From NCBI RefSeq assembly GCF_018397995.1, contig NZ_BBQH01000078.1, positions 62,001 to 126,000 of the forward strand: a stretch of 64,000 nt of DNA. Direction: 5' to 3'. The DNA comes from Rhizomonospora bruguierae. GTDB taxonomy: Bacteria > Actinomycetota > Actinomycetes > Mycobacteriales > Micromonosporaceae. Positions 17,301-25,317 of the stretch are shown in pieces (position 1 is the first letter of the stretch; each line of letters starts with the position of its first letter). Both the position numbers and the translations under genes were made by a program. The notes under the pieces were generated by a model, which ran no database searches, was not told where the DNA came from, and saw only the letters and a list, made by a program, of their open reading frames with translations.

Positions 17301-18684
17301 CCGTCCGTACGCCCGGTAACCCGGCCGCCAACGTCTCGGTGTGCGGCAGCCAGCGCGTCCACGCCCAGTCCTCGGTGGACGCCAGTACGACGATCGCCAG
17401 CTCGCGCGGGCTGGTCAGGATCGCGAACTGGAGGACCAGCCACCTCAGCAGCGCGTCGCGTTCCGGCCCCGCGACGCCCAGGACCCCCACGGTGCGCAGG
17501 TCCGCGTCGACCGGCGCGGCCTGATCCAGGGCGTACGCCTTGAGCAGCGCCGCGGCCCGTTCGTCCGGCTGGCCGTCCGGCTCCGGGCGCAGTGTCAGGT
17601 AGCTCGGCAGGTCGGCGGTGCCGACCCGGACGGTCAGGAAGTCGGTGTCGGCTGCCCGGCGTTCCCACAGGTCGGGTGCGTGGCGCAGCGCCCTCGCCGT
17701 GAGGTCGGCGGGGTTGGGTGCGGCGGCCAGGCGCGCCGCGTGCAGGTCCGCGTGGGCCTGCGCGGCCTGCTCGCCGACCGCCGCGATCTCGGTGGTGTAC
17801 CGCTGGCTCGCCGCCTTGAATTCCCGGCGCCCGCTGCGCTTGTCCTCCCAGACCGTCACGCCGAGCATGACCGGGCCGAACAGCGCCATGAGCAGCATGA
17901 TCGGGCCCATGACGAAGGCCATCGCGGCGCCGAGGAGCACGGGAACGATCGCGGCGACGAGCGGGACGCGCCGCTTCGGCGGGGTCGCCGGGGCGATCGG
18001 GACGGCCAGCGTCCGCGGCTCGATCGGCCGCTGGACCCGCGGTGGCCGAGAGAAGGCGATCCGGCCGTCCCGAACGGCCGCGCCGTCGGGTGTCGCCGCG
18101 CCGTCGGGTGTCGCCGCGCCGGAACGCGCGATGGTCAGGGTGGTCGTCCCGGCGGTGATGACCTGCCCCGGCTCGACGTTGACGGTGCCCTCGACCCGTA
18201 CCCCGTCGAGGAACGTGCCGTTGCTGGAGCCCAGATCGGTCACGGCGACCTGTCGCGAGCCCGCCCCGATGTGCAGATGCCTGCGGCTGACCTCGGCATC
18301 GTCCAGGACGACCTGGCAGCCGGGGTCGCGTCCGATGTAGAGGCTCGCGCCGGCGGCCATCGGCAGGCGCCGTCCGGCCTGCGGGCCGCCGGTGATGAGA
18401 ACCTCGAAGGCCGCCCGCATCCCGGCCGACATCAGCCAGGGCGGTGCGACCGGCCCGGTCAGCAGCAGCCGGTCGCCCATCCGTACGCCCAGCTCCGCGA
18501 GCGTGTGACCGGCCTCGACCTCGCCGCCCGTGCGCTCGACGAACATGCGCTGGCCGGTGGCGGGGCCCGGCAGCGCGCGGTGCACGGCGTCGAGCAGGGT
18601 GCGTGCGTCGGCGCCCGGCTCGGCGACCAGGCGGATGTCGTGCTCGGCGGCGGTGGTGTCCACGACGGTCAGCAACAGCTCCAT
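14326..18684 (-). CDS. FHA-containing FtsK/SpoIIIE ATPase, EssC/EccC-like
   Basis: About 1452 residues. Start: ATG 18684, with in-frame GTG codons at 18690 and 18693 that would overlap the kinase stop. Order: a ubiquitin/FHA-like N-terminal domain (1-95), a clear FHA domain (about 105-195; GRDPGCQVVLDD, SRRHL and SSNGTFLDG), two membrane helices (about 235-285), then three ATPase domains. Domain 1 has intact Walker A GTTGAGKSE (about 660) and Walker B LLIVIDEFAF (about 764). Domain 2 has Walker A GTAGSGKT (about 985) but a weak Walker B. Domain 3 has GPDRSGRST, with Arg replacing the Walker Lys. FHA domains ahead of the helices are the layout of Firmicutes EssC; mycobacterial EccC lacks them. 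It should drive export of the WXG proteins. Confidence 0.9.
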   Translation of the reverse strand: MELLLTVVDTTAAEHDIRLVAEPGADARTLLDAVHRALPGPATGQRMFVERTGGEVEAGHTLAELGVRMGDRLLLTGPVAPPWLMSAGMRAAFEVLITGGPQAGRRLPMAAGASLYIGRDPGCQVVLDDAEVSRRHLHIGAGSRQVAVTDLGSSNGTFLDGVRVEGTVNVEPGQVITAGTTTLTIARSGAATPDGAATPDGAAVRDGRIAFSRPPRVQRPIEPRTLAVPIAPATPPKRRVPLVAAIVPVLLGAAMAFVMGPIMLLMALFGPVMLGVTVWEDKRSGRREFKAASQRYTTEIAAVGEQAAQAHADLHAARLAAAPNPADLTARALRHAPDLWERRAADTDFLTVRVGTADLPSYLTLRPEPDGQPDERAAALLKAYALDQAAPVDADLRTVGVLGVAGPERDALLRWLVLQFAILTSPRELAIVVLASTEDWAWTRWLPHTETLAAGLPGVRTVAFDPQDARAVLQLVDDLVQQRRSTLERRGDPGAWLPNVLLVVAGDAGVPRSALSRVLADGPQLGVYAVATAPTPQTLPGECRAIVRTGPGHETSVTVTLTGRTIDGIVVDGVAPHLAADVARRLAPVRDSSAAAVTGDLPRQVLLLDLLGMPEPDGPGVMRRWSAPGNDGLGAPIGHGPRGQFTIDLRRDGPHGLTAGTTGAGKSELLQSMIGSLAATYPASRLTFVLVDYKGGAAFKDCVGLPHTVGFFTDLDAHLARRALISLNAELRRREEILREHGAKDLIELEQRHPRHAPASLLIVIDEFAFLKKELPEFVAGVVDIAQRGRSLGVHLMLATQRPAGVIDDNIRANTNLRIALRVADEGDSNDVLDRPDAARIPKSLPGRGYVRVGHSDISLVQSAYANARTAAGGRGAPTLVMLAPPGSGLREQPATRASSAAGDDRPTDLQRLVSAVRAAHGSAGVPDQPRPWLDALAGHYDVAALAGDGFAVALGVADLPHRQAQQPWLVNLTDLGHLLVYGTAGSGKTQALRTLAAELSRLDPADVHLYGVDFASGGLRPLTALPQCGGVVGADEPERVDRLFAMLDAVIADRKRLLGSTGSSSIVEHRRRTGERLPFHVVLLDGYAAFHSAYLNVDRGELVDTLARQVADGRSAGVAFVITADRRNAIPSALSGAISARLVLRMADAEEYAALGLPMSVAQTELPPGRGFFDGDEVQIAVLGPDASGSAQAAALATLASTAYPTTPPAVTVLPDSVPLTEVAPGPLRVPVGVSGVTHSVVDADLDDVPVFAVFGPDRSGRSTALSTMYHGIQGRLPGLEAYLLAPRRTPLLRLPGWTETAVGLDACDALAGQVQELVRDRATGPGSPWLVVIDDGEEMADSPGAAALSTLVRRGRDAGLVLLAAAGVHAVHRSFGGWLTDLRKAKHGVLLRPEVDVDGELFGLRLPQKASRRFPPGRAYLVRRGDVDYVQVATPQAASAQAGPARVSSA

Positions 18685-18686
18685 GC

Positions 18687-20627
18687 TCACCACTTCACGG
18701 TCACGTCGCGGGAACCGCCGGGTACGCCGTTCTTGTAGGCGACGGCGCGCAGGAAGAAGCTGGTGCCGGGGTTGCAGTCCCCATAGGCGACGCCGCTGCC
18801 GTTCGCCGCTCCCGAGAGGCCGACGAGGGAACCGGCCGGGTCACCGTTGTAGAGGACGCGTACCTCGTCGGCGCCACGGCTGGACCATCGCAGTTCGATG
18901 TTCGGTGCGCTGCCGTCGCAGGTGAGTTTCTTGACCGTGAAGCTCGTGACCCGGGTCGAGTCCGGCCATCGTCCCTTGTAGTCCTTGTACGGTCCGGGGG
19001 TCGACCGCATCTGCGGTACGGCGCGGAACAGGAAGGTGCCGTTGGGCGTGCAGGGGAAGGAGAAGGTCGCCTCGCCGGACGCGCCGTCGAACCCGCCCAG
19101 CGGCGCGCTCGAGGTCGGCGCGTACAGCTGCACGTTGTCGGCGCGGACGGCCTTCCACGAGACGTCGAACTGCCCCTCCCACGGACCGCCCGGGGAGTTG
19201 GTCACGCACGTGATGTTCTTGACGACGATGCTCGTCATGGCGGGGCCGGTCGGCTTGGGCGCCGGCGAGTCCGGGGCCGGGCCCGCGCCGGTCGGCGCCG
19301 TGGACGAGGCGCCGGGCGTGGGTTCGGCGCCGGCGCCGGGGGCGTCGCTGGGTTCGGGTCCGGTGCCGTCGGTGGACGTCACCTGCGGCACGGCCGTGTT
19401 GTCGCGCCCGCCGACGAGGGTCACCGCCGCGTACCCGCCGGCGCCGAGGAGCGCCACGAGCCCGACGACGATGGCCGCGACCAGCAGGCCCCGACGCTTC
19501 TTGGGCGGGGGAGCCGGGGGAGCCGGCGCGGGTGGTGGCGCCGGCGGCGCCGGGGGCGGGCTCCCGAGGCGGGTCGCCGCTCCCGCCGCGGGAGCGGCGG
19601 CGAAGGTCATCCCGGGTGCCGGAGGAAGGACCGTCGCACCGGAACCCGCCGCGGCCGGCTGCTGCCTCGTACCCGGGCCCTGGGGTGCGCCCGCCTGCCC
19701 CGTCGCGCCCGGGGCCGGCGGCGGGATGGTCGCCTGCGGGGCGGTTGGTGGCGGTGATGCGACCTGCGATGTGGTCGCCACCATCACCGGCACGTTGTCC
19801 ACCCGCAGACCCAACTCCGCTTGTACGCCACGCAGCGCCTCCCCGAATTCGGCGGCGGTCGCGAACCGGGCGGCGACGTCCTTGGCCATCGCCCGGCGCA
19901 GTACGCCCAGCAGCGACTCGGGCAGGTCGTCCCGGGGCGGTGGCGCCTCGGAGTTGAGCACCTTGTCAACGAAGACGGCCAGCCCCGCCGAGCCCGACAT
20001 GGCGAACGGTGGATGCCCCGCCAGCAGTTGGTACAGCGTGGAGCCGAGATTGTAGACATCGGAGGGCACGCCCGCCGGCTCGCCCCGCAACACCTCCGGC
20101 GGGGCGTGATTCGGCGTGTACGCCTGGGTGTTGCGGGTCAGCGACCGGTGGTCGGTGATGGTCGCGATGCCGAAGTCGGCGAGTGCCGGCTCACCGATCG
20201 CGGTGATCAGGACGTTCTCCGGTTTGACGTCGCGGTGGATGATGTCGACCCGGTGCGCGGTCTCCAGCGCGCCGGCGATCGTCACCCCGACGTGCAGCAC
20301 ATCGGCGAGCGGGAGCGGGCCCTCGCGCGCGACGCGGTCCGCCAGCGACCCCTGCGGGCACAGCGCCATGGTCAGGAACGGTCGCCCGTCGGCCAGGAAG
20401 CCCGAGTCCAGGATTGTCACGATGTTCGGGTGACCGGTCAACCGGCCGGTGGCGGCCCGCTCGCGCTGGAGTCTCCGGCGCAGCCCGTCGTCGTTGATGC
20501 CGATGTCGAGCACCTTGACGGCGACCCGGCGGTCATAGTCGACCTGCCGGGCGGAGTAGACGGCGGAGAAGCCACCACGGCCGAGGAGCCGGAAGTCGTC
20601 GTAGCCGGGGATGCTGACATCACTCAC
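18687..20627 (-). CDS. Transmembrane Ser/Thr protein kinase (PknB-like)
   Basis: 646 residues. The kinase domain spans about 9-265: GRGGFSAVY loop at 16-24, Lys38, catalytic HRDVKPEN with Asp133, DFG at 151-153, then an APE-like PPEVLRG. A Pro/Ala-rich juxtamembrane region (about 295-375) leads to one membrane helix (about 377-402). The extracytoplasmic part has two Cys-containing repeats (about 465-555 and 565-646), not PASTA domains. The stop overlaps the start region of the FHA-ATPase, so the two are probably cotranscribed. FHA domains bind phosphothreonine, so phosphorylation-dependent control of the secretion ATPase is a natural inference. Confidence 0.92.
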   Translation of the reverse strand: MSDVSIPGYDDFRLLGRGGFSAVYSARQVDYDRRVAVKVLDIGINDDGLRRRLQRERAATGRLTGHPNIVTILDSGFLADGRPFLTMALCPQGSLADRVAREGPLPLADVLHVGVTIAGALETAHRVDIIHRDVKPENVLITAIGEPALADFGIATITDHRSLTRNTQAYTPNHAPPEVLRGEPAGVPSDVYNLGSTLYQLLAGHPPFAMSGSAGLAVFVDKVLNSEAPPPRDDLPESLLGVLRRAMAKDVAARFATAAEFGEALRGVQAELGLRVDNVPVMVATTSQVASPPPTAPQATIPPPAPGATGQAGAPQGPGTRQQPAAAGSGATVLPPAPGMTFAAAPAAGAATRLGSPPPAPPAPPPAPAPPAPPPKKRRGLLVAAIVVGLVALLGAGGYAAVTLVGGRDNTAVPQVTSTDGTGPEPSDAPGAGAEPTPGASSTAPTGAGPAPDSPAPKPTGPAMTSIVVKNITCVTNSPGGPWEGQFDVSWKAVRADNVQLYAPTSSAPLGGFDGASGEATFSFPCTPNGTFLFRAVPQMRSTPGPYKDYKGRWPDSTRVTSFTVKKLTCDGSAPNIELRWSSRGADEVRVLYNGDPAGSLVGLSGAANGSGVAYGDCNPGTSFFLRAVAYKNGVPGGSRDVTVKW

Positions 20628-20762
20628 CGATGCACCTACTCGCCTACACCTTCATCGCGGACCATGTCGGATCATGGTGGCGACGGACGCCGGCAACTTT
20701 CAAGGTCCGGTCGGGCATACGTCACGGTTCGAAGAGACCTCGGTCACCGCGACCCGACTTGA

Positions 20763-20777
20763 TACCCCCAGGGGGTA
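20763..20777 (+). promoter_or_regulatory. CsoR-type operator ahead of copZ-copA
   Basis: A perfect inverted repeat TACCCCC-A-GGGGGTA lies between a TTGATA -35-like hexamer (20759) and a TACC-type -10. This matches the G/C-tract repeats bound by actinobacterial CsoR. CsoR would block transcription until Cu(I) binds. Confidence 0.7.
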
Positions 20778-20844
20778 GGGGTGTACCGTCGGTGGTGGAA
20801 GGCGCCGGGCGTCCGGCCCGGCCGCGCCGATGATGGAGGCCCCG

Positions 20845-21051
20845 ATGGCGACCAAGACCTACACCGTGACCGGCATGACCTGCGCACACTGCGTCAACTC
20901 GGTCAGCTCGGAGATCCGCGGGATCCCCGGGGTCACCGAGGTCCGGGTCGACCTGAGCAGCGGCGCGGTCACCGTGACCAGTGATGCGCCGGTCGACGAC
21001 GCCGCGGTCATCGCCGCGGTGGACGAGGCTGGCTACCAGGTACGCGACTGA
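20845..21051 (+). CDS. copZ: Copper chaperone CopZ
   Basis: 68 residues, a single heavy-metal-associated domain with the ligand motif MTCAHC near residues 11-16. ATG 20845 follows a GGAGG site; upstream in-frame codons lack one. CopZ carries Cu(I) in the cytoplasm to the CopA pump encoded 14 bases downstream. The operator 70 bases upstream predicts copper induction. Confidence 0.93.
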   Translation: MATKTYTVTGMTCAHCVNSVSSEIRGIPGVTEVRVDLSSGAVTVTSDAPVDDAAVIAAVDEAGYQVRD

Positions 21052-21065
21052 GACAGGAGCGAGTC

Positions 21066-23327
21066 ATGGCCACCGACGCCAGGCCGTTGCCGACGGCGCC
21101 CAACCGGATCGAGCTGTCGATCGGCGGGATGACCTGCGCCTCCTGCGCCGCCCGGATCGAGAAGAAGCTGAACCGGATGGACGGGGTGACCGCGACGGTC
21201 AACTACGCCACCGAGAAGGCCAGCGTCAGCTACGCCACCGACGTGACACCGCAGGATCTGATCGCGATCGTCGAGAAGACCGGTTACACGGCGGCGCTGC
21301 CCCCACCGCCGGCGCGGGAGAGCGCTTCCGAGCCGGCGCAACCGGTCGACGAGGTGCGCGGCCTGCGCACCCGGCTGTGGGTGTCCATCGCCCTGACGCT
21401 GCCGGTCATCGTGCTGGCGATGGTGCCGCCGTGGCAGTTCACGTACTGGCAGTGGCTGTCGCTGACGCTGGCCGCCCCGGTCGTCGTCTACGGCGGGCTG
21501 CCGTTCCACCGGGCGGCCTGGATCAACCTGCGGCACGGCGCCGCGACGATGGACACGCTGGTCTCGATCGGCACCCTCGCGGCGTTCGGCTGGTCCGGGT
21601 GGGCGCTGTTCTTCGGCACCGCCGGCATGCCCGGCATGACCCACCCGTTCACCCTGTCCATCGGCCGCACCGACGGCGCCGGTGCCATCTACCTCGAGGC
21701 GGCGGCCGGCGTCACCGCGTTCATCCTCGCCGGGCGTTACTTCGAGGCCCGCTCGAAGCGCCGCGCCGGTGCCGCCCTGCGCGCGTTGCTGGAGTTGGGC
21801 GCCAAGGACGTGACCGTCCTGCGCGACGGCGCCGAACACCGGATCCCGATCGTCGACCTGGTGGTGGGCGACCGCTTCGTCGTCCGCCCCGGGGAGAAGA
21901 TCGCCACCGACGGGGTGGTGGAGGACGGCGTGTCGGCGGTCGACGCCAGCCTGCTGACCGGGGAGTCCGTGCCCGTCGAGGTGCGCACCGGGGACGGCGT
22001 CACCGGCGCCACCGTCAACGCCGGCGGCCGGCTGGTGGTCCGGGCCACCCGGGTCGGCGCCGACACGCAGTTGGCGCAGATGGCGAAGCTGGTCGAGCAG
22101 GCCCAGACCGGCAAGGCGCCGGTGCAGCGGCTGGCCGACCGGATCTCCAGCGTGTTCGTGCCGATCGTCATCGCCCTCGCGGTCGCCACCCTGGGATGGT
22201 GGGTCGGCTCGGGCGCCGGCTGGACGGCGGCGTTCACCGCCGCCGTGGCGGTCCTGATCATCGCCTGTCCGTGCGCGCTGGGTCTGGCCACGCCCACCGC
22301 GCTGCTGGTCGGCACCGGCCGCGGCGCCCAGCTCGGCATCCTCATCAAGGGGCCCGAGGTACTCGAGTCGACCCGCGCTGTCGACACGGTGGTGCTGGAC
22401 AAGACCGGCACCGTCACCACGGGCCGGATGAGCATCGTCGACCTGGTACCCGCGGCGGGTCAGGAGCGCGACGAGGTGCTGCGCCTGGCCGGCGCCGTCG
22501 AGGCGGGGTCGGAGCACCCGATCGCGCAGGCGGTCGCCCGGGCCGCCGGCGACCGGTTCGGTGGGCTGCCGCCGGTGTCCGGGTTCGCCAGCACGGAGGG
22601 GTTCGGCGTGCGCGGCACCATCGAGGGGCACGACGTGTACGTGGGCCGTCCCGCCCTGCTCCGGCAGGCCGGCTTCGACACCCCGGCCGGCGTGCCGGCG
22701 GCGATCGAGGCCGCCGAGGCCGCCGGCCGCACCGCGATCGTCGCCGGCTGGGACGGGAGCGTGCGCGGCGTCCTGGCCGTCGCGGACGTCGTCAAGCCCA
22801 CCAGCCGCGACGCCGTCACCGCGCTGCGCGGCCTGGGGCTGACCCCGGTCCTGCTCACCGGCGACAACGCGACCGTGGCCCGCGCCGTGGCCGACGAGGT
22901 CGGCATCGACGAGGTGATCGCCGGCGTGCTGCCCGCCGAGAAGGTGGCCGAGGTCGAGCGGTTGCAGGCCCGGGGCAGGACCGTCGCGATGGTCGGCGAC
23001 GGGGTCAACGACGCCGCCGCCCTCGCCCGGGCGGACCTCGGCCTGGCCATGGGCACCGGCACCGACGTGGCGATCGAGGCCGCCGACCTCACCCTGGTCC
23101 GCGGCGACCTGATGGCCGCCGTCGACGCGATCAGGCTGTCCCGGCGCACCCTGCGCACCATCAAGGGCAACCTGTTCTGGGCGTTCGCCTACAACGTCGC
23201 CGCGCTGCCGCTGGCCGCCGCCGGCCTGCTCAACCCGATGATCGCCGGGGCGGCGATGGCGTTCTCCTCGGTGTTCGTCGTGGCCAACAGCCTCCGGTTG
23301 CGCTCGTTCACCACCGTGCGGTCCTGA
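21066..23327 (+). CDS. copA: Copper-exporting P1B-type ATPase CopA
   Basis: 753 residues. An N-terminal metal-binding domain has GGMTCASC (Cys24, Cys27). Eight membrane segments frame an actuator (TGES), the membrane CPC motif (401-403, [12 protein letters not shown]) typical of Cu(I) pumps, the phosphorylated Asp445 in DKTGT, the SEHP motif of the nucleotide domain, and GDGVNDA near 645. All catalytic residues are present and the length is normal. It exports Cu(I) across the membrane, receives metal from CopZ, and ends at a strong terminator. Confidence 0.95.
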   Translation: MATDARPLPTAPNRIELSIGGMTCASCAARIEKKLNRMDGVTATVNYATEKASVSYATDVTPQDLIAIVEKTGYTAALPPPPARESASEPAQPVDEVRGLRTRLWVSIALTLPVIVLAMVPPWQFTYWQWLSLTLAAPVVVYGGLPFHRAAWINLRHGAATMDTLVSIGTLAAFGWSGWALFFGTAGMPGMTHPFTLSIGRTDGAGAIYLEAAAGVTAFILAGRYFEARSKRRAGAALRALLELGAKDVTVLRDGAEHRIPIVDLVVGDRFVVRPGEKIATDGVVEDGVSAVDASLLTGESVPVEVRTGDGVTGATVNAGGRLVVRATRVGADTQLAQMAKLVEQAQTGKAPVQRLADRISSVFVPIVIALAVATLGWWVGSGAGWTAAFTAAVAVLIIACPCALGLATPTALLVGTGRGAQLGILIKGPEVLESTRAVDTVVLDKTGTVTTGRMSIVDLVPAAGQERDEVLRLAGAVEAGSEHPIAQAVARAAGDRFGGLPPVSGFASTEGFGVRGTIEGHDVYVGRPALLRQAGFDTPAGVPAAIEAAEAAGRTAIVAGWDGSVRGVLAVADVVKPTSRDAVTALRGLGLTPVLLTGDNATVARAVADEVGIDEVIAGVLPAEKVAEVERLQARGRTVAMVGDGVNDAAALARADLGLAMGTGTDVAIEAADLTLVRGDLMAAVDAIRLSRRTLRTIKGNLFWAFAYNVAALPLAAAGLLNPMIAGAAMAFSSVFVVANSLRLRSFTTVRS

Positions 23328-23336
23328 ACCGGCTTT

Positions 23337-23367
23337 CCCCGCCGTCCGCATCATGCGGGCGGCGGGG
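23337..23367 (+). terminator. Terminator of the copZ-copA operon
   Basis: A 14-base-pair stem (CCCCGCCG...CGGCGGGG, with one G-T wobble) around a 3-base loop lies 9 bases after the copA stop. It separates copA from csoR, which has its own promoter. Confidence 0.75.
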
Positions 23368-23392
23368 ATCTACCGGCGTCACGCCCAAGTCG

Positions 23393-23416
23393 ATACCCCC
23401 CAGGGGTTGTTATGCT
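23393..23416 (+). promoter_or_regulatory. CsoR operator overlapping the csoR promoter
   Basis: ATACCCCCCAGGGGTT contains an ACCCC/GGGGT inverted repeat and is followed at once by a TATGCT -10 (23411-23416). The ATG of csoR comes six bases later, so the mRNA is probably leaderless and csoR autoregulated. Confidence 0.6.
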
Positions 23417-23422
23417 GGGGTC

Positions 23423-23722
23423 ATGACCACGCCCGTGACGCCCACCCGCGGCTACACCTCCACCAAGGACCAGCTACAGGCCCGGCTGCGGCGCATCGAG
23501 GGCCAGGTCCGCGGCATCGAGCGCATGGTGGAGGAGGATCGGTACTGCATCGACGTCCTCACCCAGATCTCGGCCGTCCAGGCGGCCCTGGACAAGGTGG
23601 CGCTGGGATTGCTGGACGGCCACGCCCGCCACTGCATGCGTGAGGGCGCCGCCGACGGCCGCGCCGACGAGATGGCCACCGAGATGATGGCGGCCGTGGG
23701 TCGCCTGATGAAGCGGGGCTGA
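23423..23722 (+). CDS. csoR: Copper-sensing repressor CsoR
   Basis: 99 residues, all helical (DUF156/CsoR family). The Cu(I) ligands are present at canonical spacing: Cys42 (RYCIDV), His67 and Cys71 (DGHARHC). The conserved RLRRIEGQVRGIERM helix (about 21-35) forms the DNA-binding surface. It binds the two GC-rich repeats ahead of copZ and of itself and releases them on binding Cu(I). Confidence 0.93.
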   Translation: MTTPVTPTRGYTSTKDQLQARLRRIEGQVRGIERMVEEDRYCIDVLTQISAVQAALDKVALGLLDGHARHCMREGAADGRADEMATEMMAAVGRLMKRG

Positions 23723-23863
23723 TCCGCCGAACATCCATCCATGCCTCTTGCGCCCCGTGATCAAGCTGCCTAATGTCGGCTGCTGTTCCCGATGTGCGTT
23801 CCGAGGCAGGTGCGCCGTGCGGCGCGCTGGCGTGTGCGCGCACGGCAGAGGAAGGATCTCCCG

Positions 23864-24847
23864 GTGAAGCAGCCTGGCGTCCGGTCACGGACGTTGCGCG
23901 GTCTGGTCGTTTTCGCGTCGGTCATCGCACTGGTGGTGGCGCCCGCGTCGACCGCGGCGGCGGTGCCGAGCCCCGCGGAGATCGAAAAGCAGATCGACAA
24001 GGCCTGGGAGAAGCTCGAACCGGTCATCGAGCAGTACAACAAGGTGCACAGCCAGCTGCTGGCCAACCGGAAGAAGTCCGCCGGCCTGCAGGCGAAGATG
24101 GCGCCCCTCCAGCTTCAGGTGGATCTGGTCATGGGGCAGGTGGGCGGCATCGCGGCGCAGCAGTACCGCCTCGGCCCGGCGTCCACCCTCAACGCCGTGC
24201 TGGTCAACGGGTCCCCGCAGACGCTGGGTGACCAACTGGCCGTGCTGAACTACCTGGCCCGGTCCAACACCAGGAAGATCTCCGGCGCGGTGCGGCTGCG
24301 CGACAAGTACGCCCAGGAGCAAGCCAAGATCGACGCACTGGTGGCCCAACAGGCCCGGCTCGATGCCGACCTGGCGGCGAAGAAGAAGACGATCCAGGCC
24401 GAGGTGGACCGGTTGCAGAAGCTGCGGATCGAGGCGTACGGCAGCAGCACCTCCGGCGGATCGCTGCGGATCGGCCCGTGCCCCGCGGTCTACCCCGGCG
24501 GCGCGGCCGGCACGGCGGTGAAGGTGGCGTGCGCGCAGATCGGCAAGCCGTACGTCTGGGGTGCGGTCGGGCCGGGTTCGTTCGACTGCTCCGGCCTGAC
24601 CCAGTATGCGTGGAAAGCGGCCGGGGTCTCGCTGACCCACTACACCGGTGCCCAGTGGAACGAGGGCGCCCCGGTCAGCCGGGCGAACCTGCGCGCCGGG
24701 GACCTGGTCTTCTTCTACTCCGATGTGCACCACGTCGGCATGTACGTCGGCAACAACCTCATCGTGCACGCGTCCCGGGCCGGCGTACCGGTGAAGATGG
24801 CCAAGCTGGACAGCATGCCGTACGTGGGGGCGCGTCGGCCGGGCTGA
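23864..24847 (+). CDS. Secreted NlpC/P60 peptidoglycan hydrolase
   Basis: 327 residues from GTG 23864, which has GAAGGA seven bases upstream; an open frame starting further upstream has no site. A signal peptide (about 1-37) is followed by a long coiled coil (about 40-200, rich in Ala, Gln, Lys and Leu). A Gly/Ser hinge leads to the NlpC/P60 domain (about 220-327) with catalytic Cys in FDCSGLTQYAW, the first His in HHVGMYVG and the third residue in IVHASR. This is the RipA/RipC-like layout of D,L-endopeptidases that cut peptide stems during growth or division. Single gene. Confidence 0.9.
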   Translation: MKQPGVRSRTLRGLVVFASVIALVVAPASTAAAVPSPAEIEKQIDKAWEKLEPVIEQYNKVHSQLLANRKKSAGLQAKMAPLQLQVDLVMGQVGGIAAQQYRLGPASTLNAVLVNGSPQTLGDQLAVLNYLARSNTRKISGAVRLRDKYAQEQAKIDALVAQQARLDADLAAKKKTIQAEVDRLQKLRIEAYGSSTSGGSLRIGPCPAVYPGGAAGTAVKVACAQIGKPYVWGAVGPGSFDCSGLTQYAWKAAGVSLTHYTGAQWNEGAPVSRANLRAGDLVFFYSDVHHVGMYVGNNLIVHASRAGVPVKMAKLDSMPYVGARRPG

Positions 24848-25087
24848 CGTGCCGGGCTGTTCCCGCAGGTCCCTCCACGATGGACATGGTCGGTGCAACG
24901 GACCGTAACTGCCGGGTCGCAGATTGACATTCGCGGTCCCGCCGGATCAAACTGTCGCCACAACTGAACATCGCGTGCGCGCCCGCCCGCCCCGGCGGGC
25001 ACACCGGGTTTCTGCCGACCGCCGGGCCGGAAAGGCACTTCGATGGCACACTAGCGCCGGCCACGGCGCGCACTGAACGCCCCCACT

Positions 25088-25230
25088 CCGGTGTCGGCCT
25101 CAGCGGCCGTCCATAGAGAACAACTGCATACCCCAATGCCGTCCGCGATGGAGAAGCCGGTCAAAGTCCGGCACTGTCGCGCAACCGTAGGTCACCCAGT
25201 GACGAGTCGGGTCTACCGCGCGGGCGTGCG
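25088..25230 (+). ncRNA. Cobalamin riboswitch
   Basis: The B12-box region is recognisable: an AAGCCGG stretch, AAGTCCGGCACTG, then CGCAACCGTAG, followed by GACGAGTCGGGTCTACCGC, which matches the conserved tail of cobalamin riboswitches. Boundaries are approximate, as I could not fold the sequence. It sits about 90 bases before a B12-type ECF uptake operon, the expected context. Cobalamin binding should reduce expression of that operon. Confidence 0.8.
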
Positions 25231-25281
25231 AGTCAGATCGCTGTCGCGACAACAGTGGTGACCTCCCGCCTGCCAGCCGAG

Positions 25282-25315
25282 CTCATCCCCCTGTTCGCGC
25301 CGAACGAAGGATGAG
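25282..25315 (+). promoter_or_regulatory. Ribosome-site-covering hairpin (riboswitch output)
   Basis: CTCATCC (25282-25288) pairs with GGATGAG (25309-25315), and inside them GTTCG pairs with CGAAC. The 3' arm overlaps GAAGGA, the ribosome site for GTG 25318. When formed, the hairpin would block translation, consistent with translational control by the upstream cobalamin riboswitch. Confidence 0.6.
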
Positions 25316-25317
25316 AG

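Noticed and set aside
14326-18684. Calling the FtsK-like protein a chromosome-partition FtsK
   Set aside because: FHA domain, two rather than four membrane helices, three ATPase domains and WXG100 neighbours fit a type VII secretion ATPase.
24978-24994. GCCCGCC/GGCGGGC hairpin between the NlpC/P60 gene and the riboswitch
   Set aside because: The arms nearly touch, leaving too small a loop, so only a five-base-pair stem is realistic in a very GC-rich stretch.
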